NCBI GenBank assembly: GCA_028822275.1
Contig: JAPKEA010000002.1
Location: 1-53,576 of the forward strand
Length of the DNA stretch: 53,576 nt
From: Planktomarina sp.
GTDB taxonomy: Bacteria; Pseudomonadota; Alphaproteobacteria; Rhodobacterales; Rhodobacteraceae
Direction: 5' to 3'
The position numbers were made by a program, and so were the translations under genes. The notes beneath the pieces are model-generated. The model searched no databases. It had not been told where the DNA came from and saw nothing but the letters and a program-made list of their open reading frames with translations. How positions within the stretch are numbered: position 1 is the stretch's first letter; every line of letters begins with the position of its first letter. Shown piece after piece: positions 1 to 9,866 of the stretch.

Positions 1-2
1 TC

Positions 3-725
3 AGCGTTCGCTATGGCGCAAGGACGGCACTGTCGCGCGTGTCTTTGCGTATCGAACCGAGTGAGATTGTAACGATTGTTGGCCCGAACGGATCAGGTAA
101 AACCAGCCTGCTCAGGGCGATTATCGGTGCAATCAAGCCGTTCCAAGGCCGTGTCGTGCAGGCGGGTAGCCTTAAAATTGGATATGTCCCACAAAAGCTC
201 CACATCGATGAAACCTTGCCCATCACAGTTTCAAGGTTCTTAAAATTGTCAGGCGGCGTCACAGCTGCAGATATCGATTATGCGCTGACACAGGCAGGCG
301 TGCCCGAATTGGAAAAAGCGCAACTCTCACAGCTTTCAGGTGGTCAATTCCAACGGGTTTTACTTGCCCGTGCACTGATAGCAAAACCCGATTTGCTGCT
401 TTTGGATGAAGCCACACAGGGGCTTGATCAACGCGGTTCTGCATCTTTTTACCAACAGATCGAAACTGTGCGGCGGAATACAGGTTGTGCAGTTCTTATG
501 ATCAGTCACGAATTGCATGTCGTGATGAGCGCGTCTGACCGCGTTATCTGCCTTAATGGACATATTTGCTGCGAAGGGACACCGGCAGTGGTTGCATCTG
601 CACCAGAATATAGGGAGTTATTTGGCACAGGAACTGGAGGCGCACTGGCACTTTATCGGCACGAACATGACCATAGTCATCAACACGGTGATCATCCGCA
701 TGACCACAATGGGACTGCGAATTAA
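3..725 (+). CDS. znuC: Zinc ABC transporter ATP-binding protein ZnuC (5' end beyond the window)
   Basis: Walker A GPNGSGKTSL, signature LSGGQ, Walker B LLLLDEA; His-rich C-terminus HEHDHSHQHGDHPHDH; frame stays open upstream of position 39 to the window edge (SVRYGARTALSRVSLRIEPSE). Confidence 0.9.
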   Translation, partial: SVRYGARTALSRVSLRIEPSEIVTIVGPNGSGKTSLLRAIIGAIKPFQGRVVQAGSLKIGYVPQKLHIDETLPITVSRFLKLSGGVTAADIDYALTQAGVPELEKAQLSQLSGGQFQRVLLARALIAKPDLLLLDEATQGLDQRGSASFYQQIETVRRNTGCAVLMISHELHVVMSASDRVICLNGHICCEGTPAVVASAPEYRELFGTGTGGALALYRHEHDHSHQHGDHPHDHNGTAN

Positions 726-1519
726 TGCTAGATGATTTTATGATACGTGCTGCATTGGCTGGGATTGGCGTAGCAGTAGCCGCCGCCCCTCTTGGATGTT
801 TCGTAGTCTGGCGACGCATGGCTTACTTTGGAGATGCGACCGCACATGCGGCGATCCTTGGGGTCGCTTTGTCACTCGCATTCTCAATGTCAATCTTTAT
901 CGGTACATTGGTGGTTGCATTGCTGATGGCGCTGACAGTTAGTGTGTTATCTGGACGGGGCTATGCAATGGACACATTGCTTGGTGTTTTGGCCCATTCT
1001 GCGCTGGCATTTGGACTTGTTGCCGTGTCATTCATTTCAGGTGTGCGAATTGATCTGATGGCTTACCTTTTTGGTGACATTCTTGCGGTCTCTCGTGGAG
1101 ATCTTGTGATGATTTGGGGCGGAGCTGCACTTGTCGTTGCGTTGATCAGTTGGCGCTGGTCAGCCTTGTTAACCTCAACCATGAACGAGGATTTGGCCCA
1201 TGCAAGCGGGATCGATCCCAAACGCGAACAATTGGTTCTAACTTTGGCACTTGCCATTACGGTTGCCTTCGCGATCAAGGTGGTTGGCGTTTTACTTATC
1301 GCAGCAATGCTTATCATACCAGCAGCCGCCGCGCGGCCCCTATCGAAAACCCCTGAGGGTATGGCATTTGTGGCTGGTATAATTGGAGCGCTTTCAGTCG
1401 TAATTGGTCTGCGGGCAGCATATGTATTTGACACGCCAGCGGGACCTTCAATTGTCTGTGTCGCGGCGTTAACTTTTCTGACATTGAGTGTGATTAAGGG
1501 TTTTCGCTCTTTAGTATAA
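725..1519 (+). CDS. znuB: Zinc ABC transporter permease ZnuB
   Basis: Multi-TM ABC-3 family protein (MAYFGDATAHAAILGVAL...); TAATG overlap with the znuC stop. Confidence 0.9.
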   Translation: MLDDFMIRAALAGIGVAVAAAPLGCFVVWRRMAYFGDATAHAAILGVALSLAFSMSIFIGTLVVALLMALTVSVLSGRGYAMDTLLGVLAHSALAFGLVAVSFISGVRIDLMAYLFGDILAVSRGDLVMIWGGAALVVALISWRWSALLTSTMNEDLAHASGIDPKREQLVLTLALAITVAFAIKVVGVLLIAAMLIIPAAAARPLSKTPEGMAFVAGIIGALSVVIGLRAAYVFDTPAGPSIVCVAALTFLTLSVIKGFRSLV

Positions 1520-1660
1520 AGTGGTGGTGCTAACTCCAATACCGCAAAAAAGCCTATCGTAAGCGGACGGATATTTCTTTCAAAAATAACTGAACAGGGA
1601 TGAATTAGTTCAAAAGTTGAATAGATTTTGAAAATTTTCCAAGAAAGTTGTTCCAGATAA

Positions 1661-3463
1661 TTACTCGTAAAGGGCCTCGATTTGGGCCGCATAGATGTTT
1701 TGCACTTTTGAGCGTCGCACCTTCATGGTGGCGGTAACTTCGCCATCGTCGTGGTCCAGCTCTTTTGGGAGTAAATAAACCTTCTTAATCTGTTCAACAC
1801 GTGCAAGATTGCTGTTCTGCTGCGCAACTTCTCTTTCGATCAGCGCGATTACATCCGGATGCTCGGCCAAGGATCGGAATGTTGTATATGCAATTCCCTC
1901 GCGTTCAGCCCAAAGGCGCACTGTATCCATGTCAATTTGCACAAGTGCCGATACATATGCACGGCGATCTGCGATCACAATGCATTCTTTGATGTAGGGT
2001 GAGCCCTTAATAATATTTTCGATTAAGGACGGCGACAAGTTCTTACCTGCTGCATTGATCATAATATCTTTCTTGCGATCAATCAGGCTAATGGATCCAT
2101 CCTTAAAGGCTACAGCTACATCACCTGTGTGCAACCAGCCATCCTGAATGGTTTCAGCGGTAGCGTCGGGACGATTGTAATAACCTTTGAAGACAATACC
2201 GCCTTTGACCAGCAGTTCACCATCTTTGGCAATCTTGAAATCGACTCCATCAACAAAGTGACCTACGCGGCCTTCGGAGCAACCCCAATCAGGTTGTATC
2301 GTTGCAGCCCCCGTTGTTTCTGACATGCCCCAGGCCTCACGAATGTTAATGCCGATGCCGCGCATAAATGCGAGCAGGTCCTCAGAAATTGGGGCGGCCG
2401 CAGAGATTGCTAATCTCACACGCCCAAGACCCAGGTAGGATCTGATATGGCGATAGACCGCCAAGTCCCAGAAGGCGTTTGAGATCTTGTTAGCCAAAGA
2501 CCATTTATCTCGTCGGATCGCGCCGCGTCGTTCGGCTTGCTTTAGCGCATACAGTGTTAAAGACGATTTTATTTTACCAGAGGTGATAGCCTGAACCATT
2601 AGATCGGAGCGCATCTTTTCCCAAATCCGCGGCACACCAAAAAAGATTTGTGGGGCGACTTCGCGTAGATCAATTATAATAGTTCGTAAGCTTTCACCAA
2701 AGTTCATAACCATTTTACCTGCTAGCGCGTTGGTTACTGTCACGTTCTGTTCAGCAATGTGGCAAAGGGGTAAATAACTGAGAACATTAGTGCCTGGTGG
2801 GTACGTACCAAATATTTCTTTGGCCAAAGTAACAGCGATAGATAGATTTTGGTGACTGATTTCAGCAGCTTTTGGCGGACCTGTCGATCCAGATGTAAAG
2901 ACCATCATGGCTGTGCGGTCAGGGGTGATTGCGGCTTTGCGCGCCTCGACGGTTTTGTCTGTCCCTTCTTTGATTGCAGTTCGACCCATCTCGAGAACCG
3001 CATCAAACGACTTTAGGTTCAGCTCAGTTTCGTCAATTACCCCTTTGGTATTAAAAATGATCAATTGGCGCAATTTGGGTAGTTTCCCGCGCAAATCAAT
3101 AATTTTGTCCAGTTGCTCCTGATCCTCTATGAACAGCATTGTTGTATCAGAGGATCCCGCTAGGTGTCCGATTTCTGGAGCTGGCGATGTGGGGTACATC
3201 CCCGTCACAACACCGCCAGCTGCATTGATCCCAAATTGTGCCAAGACCCATTCACGTCGGTTCTCTGATAGGATACCGATATGTTCACCGTCCTCCATAC
3301 CTAATTCGATCAAACCCGCCGCAATTGCATGCATGATTTCTTCAAAGTCAGACCAAGTGATTTCTTGCCAAATACCAAAATCCTTTTGGCGCATGGCGAC
3401 TAAGGTTGGGTCACTGGAGGCGTGCGCCGAAACTATAGAAACGTTGGAGCGGAAATTAGTCAT
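1661..3463 (-). CDS. AMP-dependent acyl-CoA synthetase/ligase (long-chain type)
   Basis: AMP-binding motif MVFTSGSTGPPKAAEISH, EAWGMSETTG, GWLHTGDVA, DRKKDIMINAAGKNLSP. Confidence 0.9.
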   Translation of the reverse strand: MTNFRSNVSIVSAHASSDPTLVAMRQKDFGIWQEITWSDFEEIMHAIAAGLIELGMEDGEHIGILSENRREWVLAQFGINAAGGVVTGMYPTSPAPEIGHLAGSSDTTMLFIEDQEQLDKIIDLRGKLPKLRQLIIFNTKGVIDETELNLKSFDAVLEMGRTAIKEGTDKTVEARKAAITPDRTAMMVFTSGSTGPPKAAEISHQNLSIAVTLAKEIFGTYPPGTNVLSYLPLCHIAEQNVTVTNALAGKMVMNFGESLRTIIIDLREVAPQIFFGVPRIWEKMRSDLMVQAITSGKIKSSLTLYALKQAERRGAIRRDKWSLANKISNAFWDLAVYRHIRSYLGLGRVRLAISAAAPISEDLLAFMRGIGINIREAWGMSETTGAATIQPDWGCSEGRVGHFVDGVDFKIAKDGELLVKGGIVFKGYYNRPDATAETIQDGWLHTGDVAVAFKDGSISLIDRKKDIMINAAGKNLSPSLIENIIKGSPYIKECIVIADRRAYVSALVQIDMDTVRLWAEREGIAYTTFRSLAEHPDVIALIEREVAQQNSNLARVEQIKKVYLLPKELDHDDGEVTATMKVRRSKVQNIYAAQIEALYE

Positions 3464-3472
3464 AGCAAACCC

Positions 3473-4270
3473 TTAACTCAACCAGCGCTTGCGGCGTTTG
3501 TAATGTTTAACATCACGAAAAGACTGGCGGCATTCCGAGCCACCTTCAGCGATACCAAGATAGAAACTTTGGATGTCTTTATTATTTTTAAGGGCTTCGA
3601 TATCTCCCTCGAGAACTATTTGCCCGTTCTCCATAATATAGCCGAAATCAGCCACGGAGAAGGCAACACCTGCGTTCTGTTCAACAACTAGGATCGATGT
3701 CCCATCCTCTGTGTTTAAGCGTTTAATTGTATCAAAAATTTCTTTGACAAACTTTGGAGCTAATCCAAGTGATGGCTCATCCATTAGAATTAGTTTGGGA
3801 CGCGCGATCATCGCGCGGCCAAATGCCAGCATTTGCTGCTCGCCACCTGATAGGTAGCCTGCGATTTGTTTTCGCCGCTCCTGTAGTCTTGGAAAAAATG
3901 CGTAGACCTTGTCGAAATCAACCCTAATTCCTCGTCCATCTAAGGCATAGGACGCCGCAATTAAGTTATCCTCTACAGTCATTTCTGAAAAGATACGCCG
4001 CCCTTCTCGAACATGGAAAAGCCCTTTCTTTACCAAAACGTCTGGCGCAACATTCTTTATATTCTGACCATCAAAATGAATATGACCTTCACCGACTTCA
4101 CCGTTTTCTAGCTTCAACAAATTAGAAGCCGCTTTAAGCGTAGTCGTTTTGCCCGCACCATTAGTTCCGAGTAATGTCACAATCTTTCCTTGCGGCACCT
4201 CAAGCGAGAGCCCTCGCAAGGCTTGTACAGTATGATAATAGCTCACCTCGATATTCTCAATCGTTAGCAT
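3473..4270 (-). CDS. livF: Branched-chain amino acid-type ABC transporter ATP-binding protein (LivF-like)
   Basis: Walker A GTNGAGKTTTLK, YLSGGEQQMLAFGRA, LILMDEPSLGLAP. Confidence 0.9.
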   Translation of the reverse strand: MLTIENIEVSYYHTVQALRGLSLEVPQGKIVTLLGTNGAGKTTTLKAASNLLKLENGEVGEGHIHFDGQNIKNVAPDVLVKKGLFHVREGRRIFSEMTVEDNLIAASYALDGRGIRVDFDKVYAFFPRLQERRKQIAGYLSGGEQQMLAFGRAMIARPKLILMDEPSLGLAPKFVKEIFDTIKRLNTEDGTSILVVEQNAGVAFSVADFGYIMENGQIVLEGDIEALKNNKDIQSFYLGIAEGGSECRQSFRDVKHYKRRKRWLS

Positions 4271-4369
4271 CTGTGCTTACCTGTCATCTTCTTAAGTCTA
4301 AAATATCTTGGTTTTGTCAGAAACGGCACTCCGGACGATTGGATGGCCCGAAAGCCATCCAATTCTCGT

Positions 4370-5578
4370 TTAAGTGCTCAACCAATCAGACGATGGTGTG
4401 AATAGCTTGGTCTCGGGTGAGTATTCATAAACACGGCCTGTTCCTATTTTATTGTTGGCCATGGACACAGGTCCACCAAAGAAACCGCCACTGTCCCAAT
4501 CAGAAATCCCTGATAGGTTTTCCGCCACATTGTCAGCTGTCAGTTCATTTCCAGCCTCAGCTGTGGTGCGCAGAGCTTTCATGGCCAGTTCCAACCCACA
4601 CATGGCCTGAAGAGCCCAAGTCGACATGTAGTTTTCGAGTGGTGTACCAGCGAACATGGCTTTAGATAGTGCTGCGTACTGTTGATAGCGCGGTGCGTCG
4701 TCGCGATCGTAGAAGTAACGGTACGGCATGACGCCCTGATAGCCTGCAAGGAAGGGCCCTGCTTCTGCAGTGATGCGATCCGCGATCAACTTTTCCATAC
4801 CCCAGAACGTTCCGTGAAATTGGACGGGCAAACCGAATTGGCGTGCACCGCCGATCAGTTGCGGCCAAACGCCAGTTACATAGCCATGCAAGATGCAGTG
4901 CTCCGCACCGGATTGTGCTAGTTTTGTAACATGCGTTGGAATATCAGCACCTTGTGGTTTGGTGGTTTCTTCTAGTACGATTTCTAGACCTAATTCAGCA
5001 GCTTTCGCTCGACCATGCTCTAGTGGGTCACGACCAAATTCTGTGTTTGAATAGATGATTGCAATTTTGGAGCCGCCCGCTGCTTTGATGTTTTGCATCA
5101 AAATGTCAAACTGGTCTTGATAGGTTGGACCAGATAAATATTGGTAGGGGTGTGTTGCTGGATCAGCTAATTCAGATGCAAAAGAAGTTGAGCCCATAAG
5201 ACGTGCGTTGCCTCCTTTTAGCTCGGGGGCTATTAGCTTCATCGCACCAGTAGAGTCAGAAAAATATGCAACTAATGAATTTCCCTCAGTTGCCAGTGCA
5301 CGCTGGTAGTTAGCCAATGTATTCTGTGGAACATAACCGGAGTCCTCTGTGACAAAACGGATTGGAATACCCGCGATACCGCCTTCGTCATTAAATAGCT
5401 TTTGTGCCAGTGAGAAGGCTGGTGCAACTAGCTGGCCTGCAGTTGCGAATGGCCCTGTCAGGGGCAAAGAAGCGCCTAATACATATTCTTTAGCCTGCGC
5501 TTTTAAGATCATCGGCGTGCCTATTGCGGCTGTAGCAGCTGCACCTGTGGCAAGAAATTTACGTCTATTAAATGTCAT
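4370..5578 (-). CDS. Liv-type ABC transporter substrate-binding protein
   Basis: Tat-like signal MTFNRRKFLATGAAATAAIGTPMILKAQA; periplasmic-binding fold sequence LGASLPLTGPFATAGQ; start set at ATG 5578 rather than the longer ORF. Confidence 0.88.
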   Translation of the reverse strand: MTFNRRKFLATGAAATAAIGTPMILKAQAKEYVLGASLPLTGPFATAGQLVAPAFSLAQKLFNDEGGIAGIPIRFVTEDSGYVPQNTLANYQRALATEGNSLVAYFSDSTGAMKLIAPELKGGNARLMGSTSFASELADPATHPYQYLSGPTYQDQFDILMQNIKAAGGSKIAIIYSNTEFGRDPLEHGRAKAAELGLEIVLEETTKPQGADIPTHVTKLAQSGAEHCILHGYVTGVWPQLIGGARQFGLPVQFHGTFWGMEKLIADRITAEAGPFLAGYQGVMPYRYFYDRDDAPRYQQYAALSKAMFAGTPLENYMSTWALQAMCGLELAMKALRTTAEAGNELTADNVAENLSGISDWDSGGFFGGPVSMANNKIGTGRVYEYSPETKLFTPSSDWLST

Positions 5579-5613
5579 TATTATCATCTCCCAATGTGGT
5601 GGCCTTTTGATTT

Positions 5614-6681
5614 TTATCCACGCGCAAACGGCCAACGGTTTATAGCGCGAAGTATACGGTCAGTAATTTGATTGATGCCAAGCGGCTCTTTTAGTAAGAA
5701 GAAAACGAGTAGAAGACCGAAAACGATTTCTTGGACTGGCGCTGTATATCGTGCCCAATCAAGTGATCCGCCTGTAGCTGAGCTCATACTAATCTTGATT
5801 AACTCAGGTACAAGCATGATGATTATAACACCAAATAATGGGCCCAATGTGCGCCCCATACCGCCGACGATCAAGGCTGCGACTAATTCCAATGAAAGGT
5901 TCAAGCCAAACTGTTCGGGCAAAATCCGTGCGTAGAAATATGCGCCAAGGGCACCCGACAGCCCGCAATAGCCTGCAGAAATTGCAAAGCTCATCAGCTT
6001 ATAGCGAAGTAATGAAATGCCAAGAATTTCTGCTGAATAATCACGGTCTCTAATTGCAATAAAGGCACGTCCAACGCGGGTTCGGAATAGGTTCTGTGCT
6101 GCAAGCATTGTGCAAATGGCTAGCACTGTGATCAATACATACATCTCGCGTTTGGTATCAAGCTCCCATCCCAAAATGTTCGGTACAGGTGTATCGATTC
6201 CAACAATACCCCCTGTCCAGGGTGAGAATAGGTCCTGTTCTATCAGGAATTTAACAATAAAGCTTGCCGCAAGAGTGGCTACAGCGAGGTATAGACCCTT
6301 GACGCGTAGGGATGGTAATCCAACAATTATGCCTATGATTGCCGAAACAGAAATAGCCAATGGCACAACGACAAAGGGCAAAATACCAGTGGGCAGGCTG
6401 TCGAAGAGATTGCTGAAGATAACCGTTGAATATGCCCCAATTGCAATAAATGCGCCGTGCCCCAAGGATATTAGGCCCGTGTAGCCTGTTAAAACGTTCA
6501 CGCCGACCACCGCTATCAGGAGGATGCCCATTTTGCAGGCCATTAGGACCGCATAGTCATCTGCAAATACAGGAAACAGTATCAAAAAAAACATACTGCC
6601 ATAAACAAAAAATTGTTTGTTGCGGTTGTTCAGGATCCGCTCGTCAGCGCTGTAGTCTGCTTTGAGGTTGCCGTTGATCAT
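5614..6681 (-). CDS. livM: Liv-type ABC transporter permease (LivM-like)
   Basis: LTGYTGLISLGHGAFIAIGAYS, PSLRVKGLYLAVATLA motifs. Confidence 0.9.
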   Translation of the reverse strand: MINGNLKADYSADERILNNRNKQFFVYGSMFFLILFPVFADDYAVLMACKMGILLIAVVGVNVLTGYTGLISLGHGAFIAIGAYSTVIFSNLFDSLPTGILPFVVVPLAISVSAIIGIIVGLPSLRVKGLYLAVATLAASFIVKFLIEQDLFSPWTGGIVGIDTPVPNILGWELDTKREMYVLITVLAICTMLAAQNLFRTRVGRAFIAIRDRDYSAEILGISLLRYKLMSFAISAGYCGLSGALGAYFYARILPEQFGLNLSLELVAALIVGGMGRTLGPLFGVIIIMLVPELIKISMSSATGGSLDWARYTAPVQEIVFGLLLVFFLLKEPLGINQITDRILRAINRWPFARG

Positions 6682-7682
6682 ATTCGTTCAACTTCTTTTT
6701 GACCCATAAGGCCGTGGGGACGAAAAATAATGACAACTAATACGGCAACGTAGGGGACAATCGCCGCCCATTCGCCGCCCATCTTCCATTGTGTCATGGC
6801 TTCTAAAACACCAACTGATATGGCGGCTATGAAACATCCAACATAGCTATCAAGTCCACCCATCAAAACTATGGCTAAAACTGAGAAACCAAATAGTCCG
6901 AGTGAAGGCGAAATCCCGTTACGTGTTGCCAAGATTGCACCAGCGACTGCGCCCGTGGTACTGGCCAGAACCCATGCGTTGGAAAAGACTTTAGGGACCG
7001 AAATACCCATGGAGTAAGCTGTTGATTGGTCTTCAGCTGTTGCGCGGATCGCGATGCCTCTTTTGGTGAACTTAACCATCGCAACAATGCCACTGAAGAT
7101 AAGCAGAGCAATCAACATGTTAACGATATCTACCCCAAAAAGGAAAATCATTGTGCCAAACAGTTCAAAACGGATAGGTGTGTTGGGTGCAATATGGGGA
7201 ACAAAAGCTGCATCTGCAGTCCAAATCAGCGACGCCGAGCCAGACAAGATTGAAATCAACCCAACTGTCACCATTATCATTGCAAAAACTGACTGGCCCA
7301 TGAGTGGTCGCATCAAAGTACGTTCTACCACACGACCAAGAATCGCATTGCACGACACTGCGCCGACAAGTCCCAGTAGGATACGCGGTATATTTGCCAT
7401 CCAATCCAAGACTGCACCAAGGGGTGAGAACATGTCTAAATCTTTGCGCATTTCAAGCATCCAAGAAGGCTTCCATGAGGCAAGCCAAGCAGGCGCCCAC
7501 TCTTGCCCTGGAATAATGACGGCAAATGTAAAGTAAAAGTAAGCACCAAACATGATCAGATAACCATGCGCAAAGTTAACAACTTTAGTCGCTTTATAGA
7601 CGGACACGATACCGACGGCGATCAGTGCGTAGATGGCGCCGCTCATCAGGCCGTTAATTGCAAATTGAGTAAACTGTCCCAT
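6678..7682 (-). CDS. livH: Liv-type ABC transporter permease (LivH-like)
   Basis: NGLMSGAIYALIAVGIVSVYKATKVVNFAHGYLIMFGAY; 4-nt overlap with the livM-like gene. Confidence 0.9.
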   Translation of the reverse strand: MGQFTQFAINGLMSGAIYALIAVGIVSVYKATKVVNFAHGYLIMFGAYFYFTFAVIIPGQEWAPAWLASWKPSWMLEMRKDLDMFSPLGAVLDWMANIPRILLGLVGAVSCNAILGRVVERTLMRPLMGQSVFAMIMVTVGLISILSGSASLIWTADAAFVPHIAPNTPIRFELFGTMIFLFGVDIVNMLIALLIFSGIVAMVKFTKRGIAIRATAEDQSTAYSMGISVPKVFSNAWVLASTTGAVAGAILATRNGISPSLGLFGFSVLAIVLMGGLDSYVGCFIAAISVGVLEAMTQWKMGGEWAAIVPYVAVLVVIIFRPHGLMGQKEVERI

Positions 7683-7689
7683 GATGCCC

Positions 7690-8451
7690 CTACGCCGCTA
7701 CGCCTAAGTAGGCTTCGATCACTGCGGGGTTTTTGGAAACCTCAGTAGGTGTCCCAGAGGCGATTTGCTGGCCAAAGTTTAAAACAACGATATGAGAGCA
7801 AATATCCATTACCATGTGCATGTCATGTTCCACTAATAAAATTGTTGTTCCATATTGTTCTTGTACGTCCAGAATAAAGCGTGCCATATCGGCGGTCTCT
7901 TCGCGGTTCATTCCAGCAACTGGTTCATCTAAAAGTAAAACGCTGGGGCGCATTGCAAGTGCGCGTGCCAGTTCGACACGTTTTTGTAATCCGTAAGAGA
8001 GCATGGTGATTGGGTATTTGCGAATGTGATCGATTTCAAGGAAGTCGATCACGCGTTCTTCAATGTCGCGGCGTAGCTCTAGTTCCTCTTTGCGTGCGCT
8101 TCCGAAATATTTTAATGCTGAAAAGAGACCAGTGTTCAAACGAGTATGGCCACCAAGCTTGATATTATCGAGTACCGTCATTCCACGAAACAATGCGATG
8201 TTCTGAAACGTACGTGCCATTCCAAGTGATGCGCGTTTGTCAGGAGAAATGCCTGTAATATCGGCTTTACCAAAATGAATTTTGCCTTTGTGGGGTGTAT
8301 AAAATCCTGAAATCGCATTGAAAAGTGAGGTCTTACCTGCACCGTTTGGGCCAATCACACCGGTGATTTCGCCCTTTTTTGCCTCAAAGTTGACCCCTTG
8401 CAGCGCCTTAATTCCGCCAAAGGATAAATGTAAATCGGATACGCTCAGCAT
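7690..8451 (-). CDS. livG: Liv-type ABC transporter ATP-binding protein (LivG-like)
   Basis: GPNGAGKTSLFNAISGFYTP, MARTFQNIALFRGMTVLDN, LLLDEPVAGMN. Confidence 0.9.
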   Translation of the reverse strand: MLSVSDLHLSFGGIKALQGVNFEAKKGEITGVIGPNGAGKTSLFNAISGFYTPHKGKIHFGKADITGISPDKRASLGMARTFQNIALFRGMTVLDNIKLGGHTRLNTGLFSALKYFGSARKEELELRRDIEERVIDFLEIDHIRKYPITMLSYGLQKRVELARALAMRPSVLLLDEPVAGMNREETADMARFILDVQEQYGTTILLVEHDMHMVMDICSHIVVLNFGQQIASGTPTEVSKNPAVIEAYLGVAA

Positions 8452-8876
8452 GGCTGACCGGTTCCTTTCGATTGTCCGCTATGGCGCCGCTTTTCGCGGT
8501 CTGTCCAGAGCGTTGCGCCCCCAGTTATTGAACCAGCATAACGGAACCTATGCGATATGGTAAAGCACTATGATTTAGGTGAACGCTGACTGAGGAGAAG
8601 CTTTGAAGCCAAAGGCCTTTATTGCGAGGCTCCAGTGAAATTCCAAGGAAAATAAACGAACCACTAGGGTCAGTCTAAAGTTACAGAGACGGATAAACTG
8701 CGACCTTATAATATGCGATGGACGTCATCAGAGACGCAGAAACTCTTTGCAAATAGAGCCAATTTTTGGATATAATTGTGGGCAGGGCTTCACTTTGACG
8801 TCTTTTCTCATTGATTTGGTAACCCAATTACTTAATTCAGAGACATTTGATAATTTGGTTTATTTAAAGTTATGGA

Positions 8877-9521
8877 CTAAATTTCTGCTGGGATGCCAAA
8901 AACGATCAAAACGGAATAACTTTTCCTATCGCACCCGTTTACCTGAGGAGGCGCCTCACCAGGCTTCAAGGGGAACGCAGAAAGATCAACATATTTTGGA
9001 GAACAAGTTTCTGAGGCCCCTGTTGGCGTGTAGCGTGCTGATCTACAAGGGCCATGGGTGACATTTGAAATAGTTTTTCCATCTGACAAAGACCAGGCTT
9101 GTTTGCCCTTTGCGTCCGGACTTTCGACAGTCAGTAACGAAACATGTTCTTCGCCATTGGTTACGTAATACTGTCCGGCTGGTATTGGAAATTCTGGCGC
9201 TTTCATAATCAAGCCGTTCTCGTCAAGCCACCAATCATCAATATCAAATCGCCAACCAGCCGGTGCAATATTTCCAGCTTTTTGTAAAGCTTGGTAAAAC
9301 CGTAACCAAACACCAATTGGCCCTGGATCAACCTTCCAAATACCCCAAGTCTCTGCGCCGGACCCTGAAGTTGCACCTTCGGAAGCCAGTGCGGCAATAT
9401 ATTGCGTTTGAATCCGATGGACTTTTGTTTGGGCAAAAAGTGGGCCCCCTATTGTAGAGACCAAAGCACCAAATGCAGTAGCGAGCCATTGGCGGCGAGT
9501 AAAGCTGGATGGAAGATTCAT
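8877..9521 (-). CDS. Tat-exported protein of unknown function
   Basis: N-terminal FTRRQWLATAFGALVSTIGGPLFAQ twin-arginine signal; remainder not recognised. Confidence 0.7.
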   Translation of the reverse strand: MNLPSSFTRRQWLATAFGALVSTIGGPLFAQTKVHRIQTQYIAALASEGATSGSGAETWGIWKVDPGPIGVWLRFYQALQKAGNIAPAGWRFDIDDWWLDENGLIMKAPEFPIPAGQYYVTNGEEHVSLLTVESPDAKGKQAWSLSDGKTISNVTHGPCRSARYTPTGASETCSPKYVDLSAFPLKPGEAPPQVNGCDRKSYSVLIVFGIPAEI

Positions 9522-9813
9522 AGTATTCTCCAATAATAATCACTATTTTGAGCTAGTGCTGCTGAAATTTTTGGCAAATTAAAAGCAAATAGGGTGTGGA
9601 GTATCAATTTTTGATCCAGGCTAATTCGACTGTTAAACTGGCTTTGCCTCCGTAAGCAACGGATGTTTTAACGCTATCTAAAATTTGTTGCTTACTTTCA
9701 TTAGTCTGAAAGATGAAATCACAAGAGATGTCTCAGGTGGTTATTTCGTTTCGCTTGATGTTAAAAGAGCGGTGAAATTATCTGAGCTCAATTTCAGTGA
9801 TTTTCGCGGATAA

Positions 9814-9840
9814 CTTGAACTAACTTAAAATCTTCTTATC
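9814..9840 (+). promoter_or_regulatory. Candidate heat-shock (sigma-32/RpoH) promoter of htpG
   Basis: CTTGAA (9814-9819), 15-nt spacer, CTTATC (9835-9840), 27 nt before the htpG ATG. Confidence 0.35.
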
Positions 9841-9866
9841 TGCATCTGTAGCAACAGGAGAGCGGC

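Noticed and set aside
1063-1692. 209-aa minus-strand ORF opposite znuB
   Set aside because: Shadow ORF antisense to a clearly coding znuB; no recognisable domain.
7054-7536. 160-aa plus-strand ORF opposite the livH-like gene
   Set aside because: Antisense to a strongly supported permease; composition is that of a frame-shadow.
8717-8731. Near-identical 15-mer GATgGACGTCATCAG here and GATaGACGTCATCAG near 19286-19300, considered as a dispersed repeat
   Set aside because: A 14/15 match between two positions is expected by chance many times in a 53-kb window, and flanking sequence does not align.
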